Positions 24,786 through 24,970 of a DNA stretch of 24,970 bases are shown here, piece after piece. The translations under genes were made by a program, and so were the position numbers. This DNA is from DASTPP01 sp035762175 (lineage in GTDB: Bacteria; Myxococcota_A; Polyangia; Polyangiales; Polyangiaceae), in the NCBI GenBank assembly GCA_035762175.1, contig DASTPP010000420.1, forward strand, positions 1 to 24,970, in the 5' to 3' direction. The notes beneath the pieces were generated by a model that saw only the letters and a list, made by a program, of their open reading frames with translations, was not told the origin of the DNA and ran no database searches. Numbering within the stretch: position 1 is the first letter of the stretch; each line of letters opens with the position of its first letter.

Positions 24786-24827
24786 AACCTTTCTCGCCCC
24801 ACCCCGCCTCAACGCGAGGCGAAGGTT
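24786..24827 (+). promoter_or_regulatory. Second bulged hairpin near the window end
   Basis: An inner stem CGCCTC (24805-24810) / GAGGCG (24816-24821) with five-base loop is extended by AACCTT (24786-24791) / AAGGTT (24822-24827), leaving a 13-base bulge on the 5' side only. It lies ~90 bases before a possible start codon at 24915 and could be part of a leader or a small RNA. The role is unknown. Confidence 0.35.
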
Positions 24828-24914
24828 TCGCGGGCGATAGCAACATCGAGGTCGACGGGTCGAAGCGGGTCGCCGCGAGCCCGGGCCTCAGCGAGGCGAG
24901 CCCCCGGCGAAGCA

Positions 24915-24970
24915 ATGCATCGACAAACCAGCGGCAGCGTCCCCTCTCTCGAAGGCGGCGCCCCCCCGGC
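24915..24970 (+). CDS. Possible start of a gene running off the window
   Basis: ATG 24915 opens a frame (MHRQTSGSVPSLEGGAPP) that continues past the end. A Ser/Gly/Pro-rich beginning of this sort is seen before the kinase domain of some Myxococcota Ser/Thr kinases, but 18 codons are not enough to identify it. Support is only position (after a structured leader) and the open frame. Confidence 0.25.
   Translation, partial: MHRQTSGSVPSLEGGAPP

Overview
The window is very GC-rich, with G or C at nearly every third codon position. It encodes Gram-negative envelope proteins: a TonB-dependent outer-membrane receptor, a putative lipoprotein and a secreted trypsin-like protease. Tandem 'ADOP'-type FtsX/MacB permeases, Uma2-family nucleases, an NtrB/NtrC-type two-component pair and a TonB-domain/receptor fusion together suggest a Myxococcota (Polyangia-like) chromosome. 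That assignment is inferred from gene content; no rRNA or other taxonomic marker is present.

Layout. 1-5151: the last codons of one ADOP permease (or a decoy copy of its tail) and two complete tandem paralogues, separated by a C-run/G-run hairpin repeat; no ATPase partner is present. 5180-6076 (-): a Uma2 nuclease with a coiled-coil tail. 6077-6623: non-coding, with a decaying ~43-bp repeat. 6624-9352: a sigma-54 response regulator and its histidine kinase, overlapping by ATGA. 9538-11185: an overlapping AAA ATPase / PD-(D/E)XK nuclease-like pair with lower GC than its surroundings, the best candidate for an undescribed (defence-type) system. 11234-11794 (-): a second Uma2 gene broken by a TGA at codon 7. 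12040-15242: a TonB-domain/TonB-dependent-receptor fusion followed by a putative lipoprotein. 15390-16211: an SDR oxidoreductase, convergent with a trypsin-like protease (16332-17045, -). 17284-19134 (-): a TPR protein, the rRNA methyltransferase RlmE and a possible STAS-like protein. 19420-21351: the ABC-F ATPase Uup, convergent with a YchJ-type SEC-C protein (21465-21947, -) across a perfect 39-bp inverted repeat. 21971-22456 (-): a Gre-like transcription factor. 22597-23052: a GNAT acetyltransferase. 23053-23421: short-unit tandem repeats. 23422-24687: a heme oxygenase with an unassigned C-terminal domain. 24688-24970: two bulged nested hairpins and perhaps the start of another gene.

How the genes may work together. 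The kinase/regulator pair forms one signalling unit whose target is not shown by the sequence; the nearby ADOP permeases are only a candidate. The receptor and lipoprotein probably form one envelope unit. The ATPase and nuclease-like protein are translationally coupled. Uup, RlmE, the Gre-like protein and YchJ look like ordinary chromosomal housekeeping genes, so accessory material is inserted into a stable background.

A recurrent structural oddity is that several gene 3' ends, including the stop codon, are duplicated just downstream: in tandem after the first ADOP, the SDR, the protease and the GNAT genes, and as an inverted copy between uup and ychJ.
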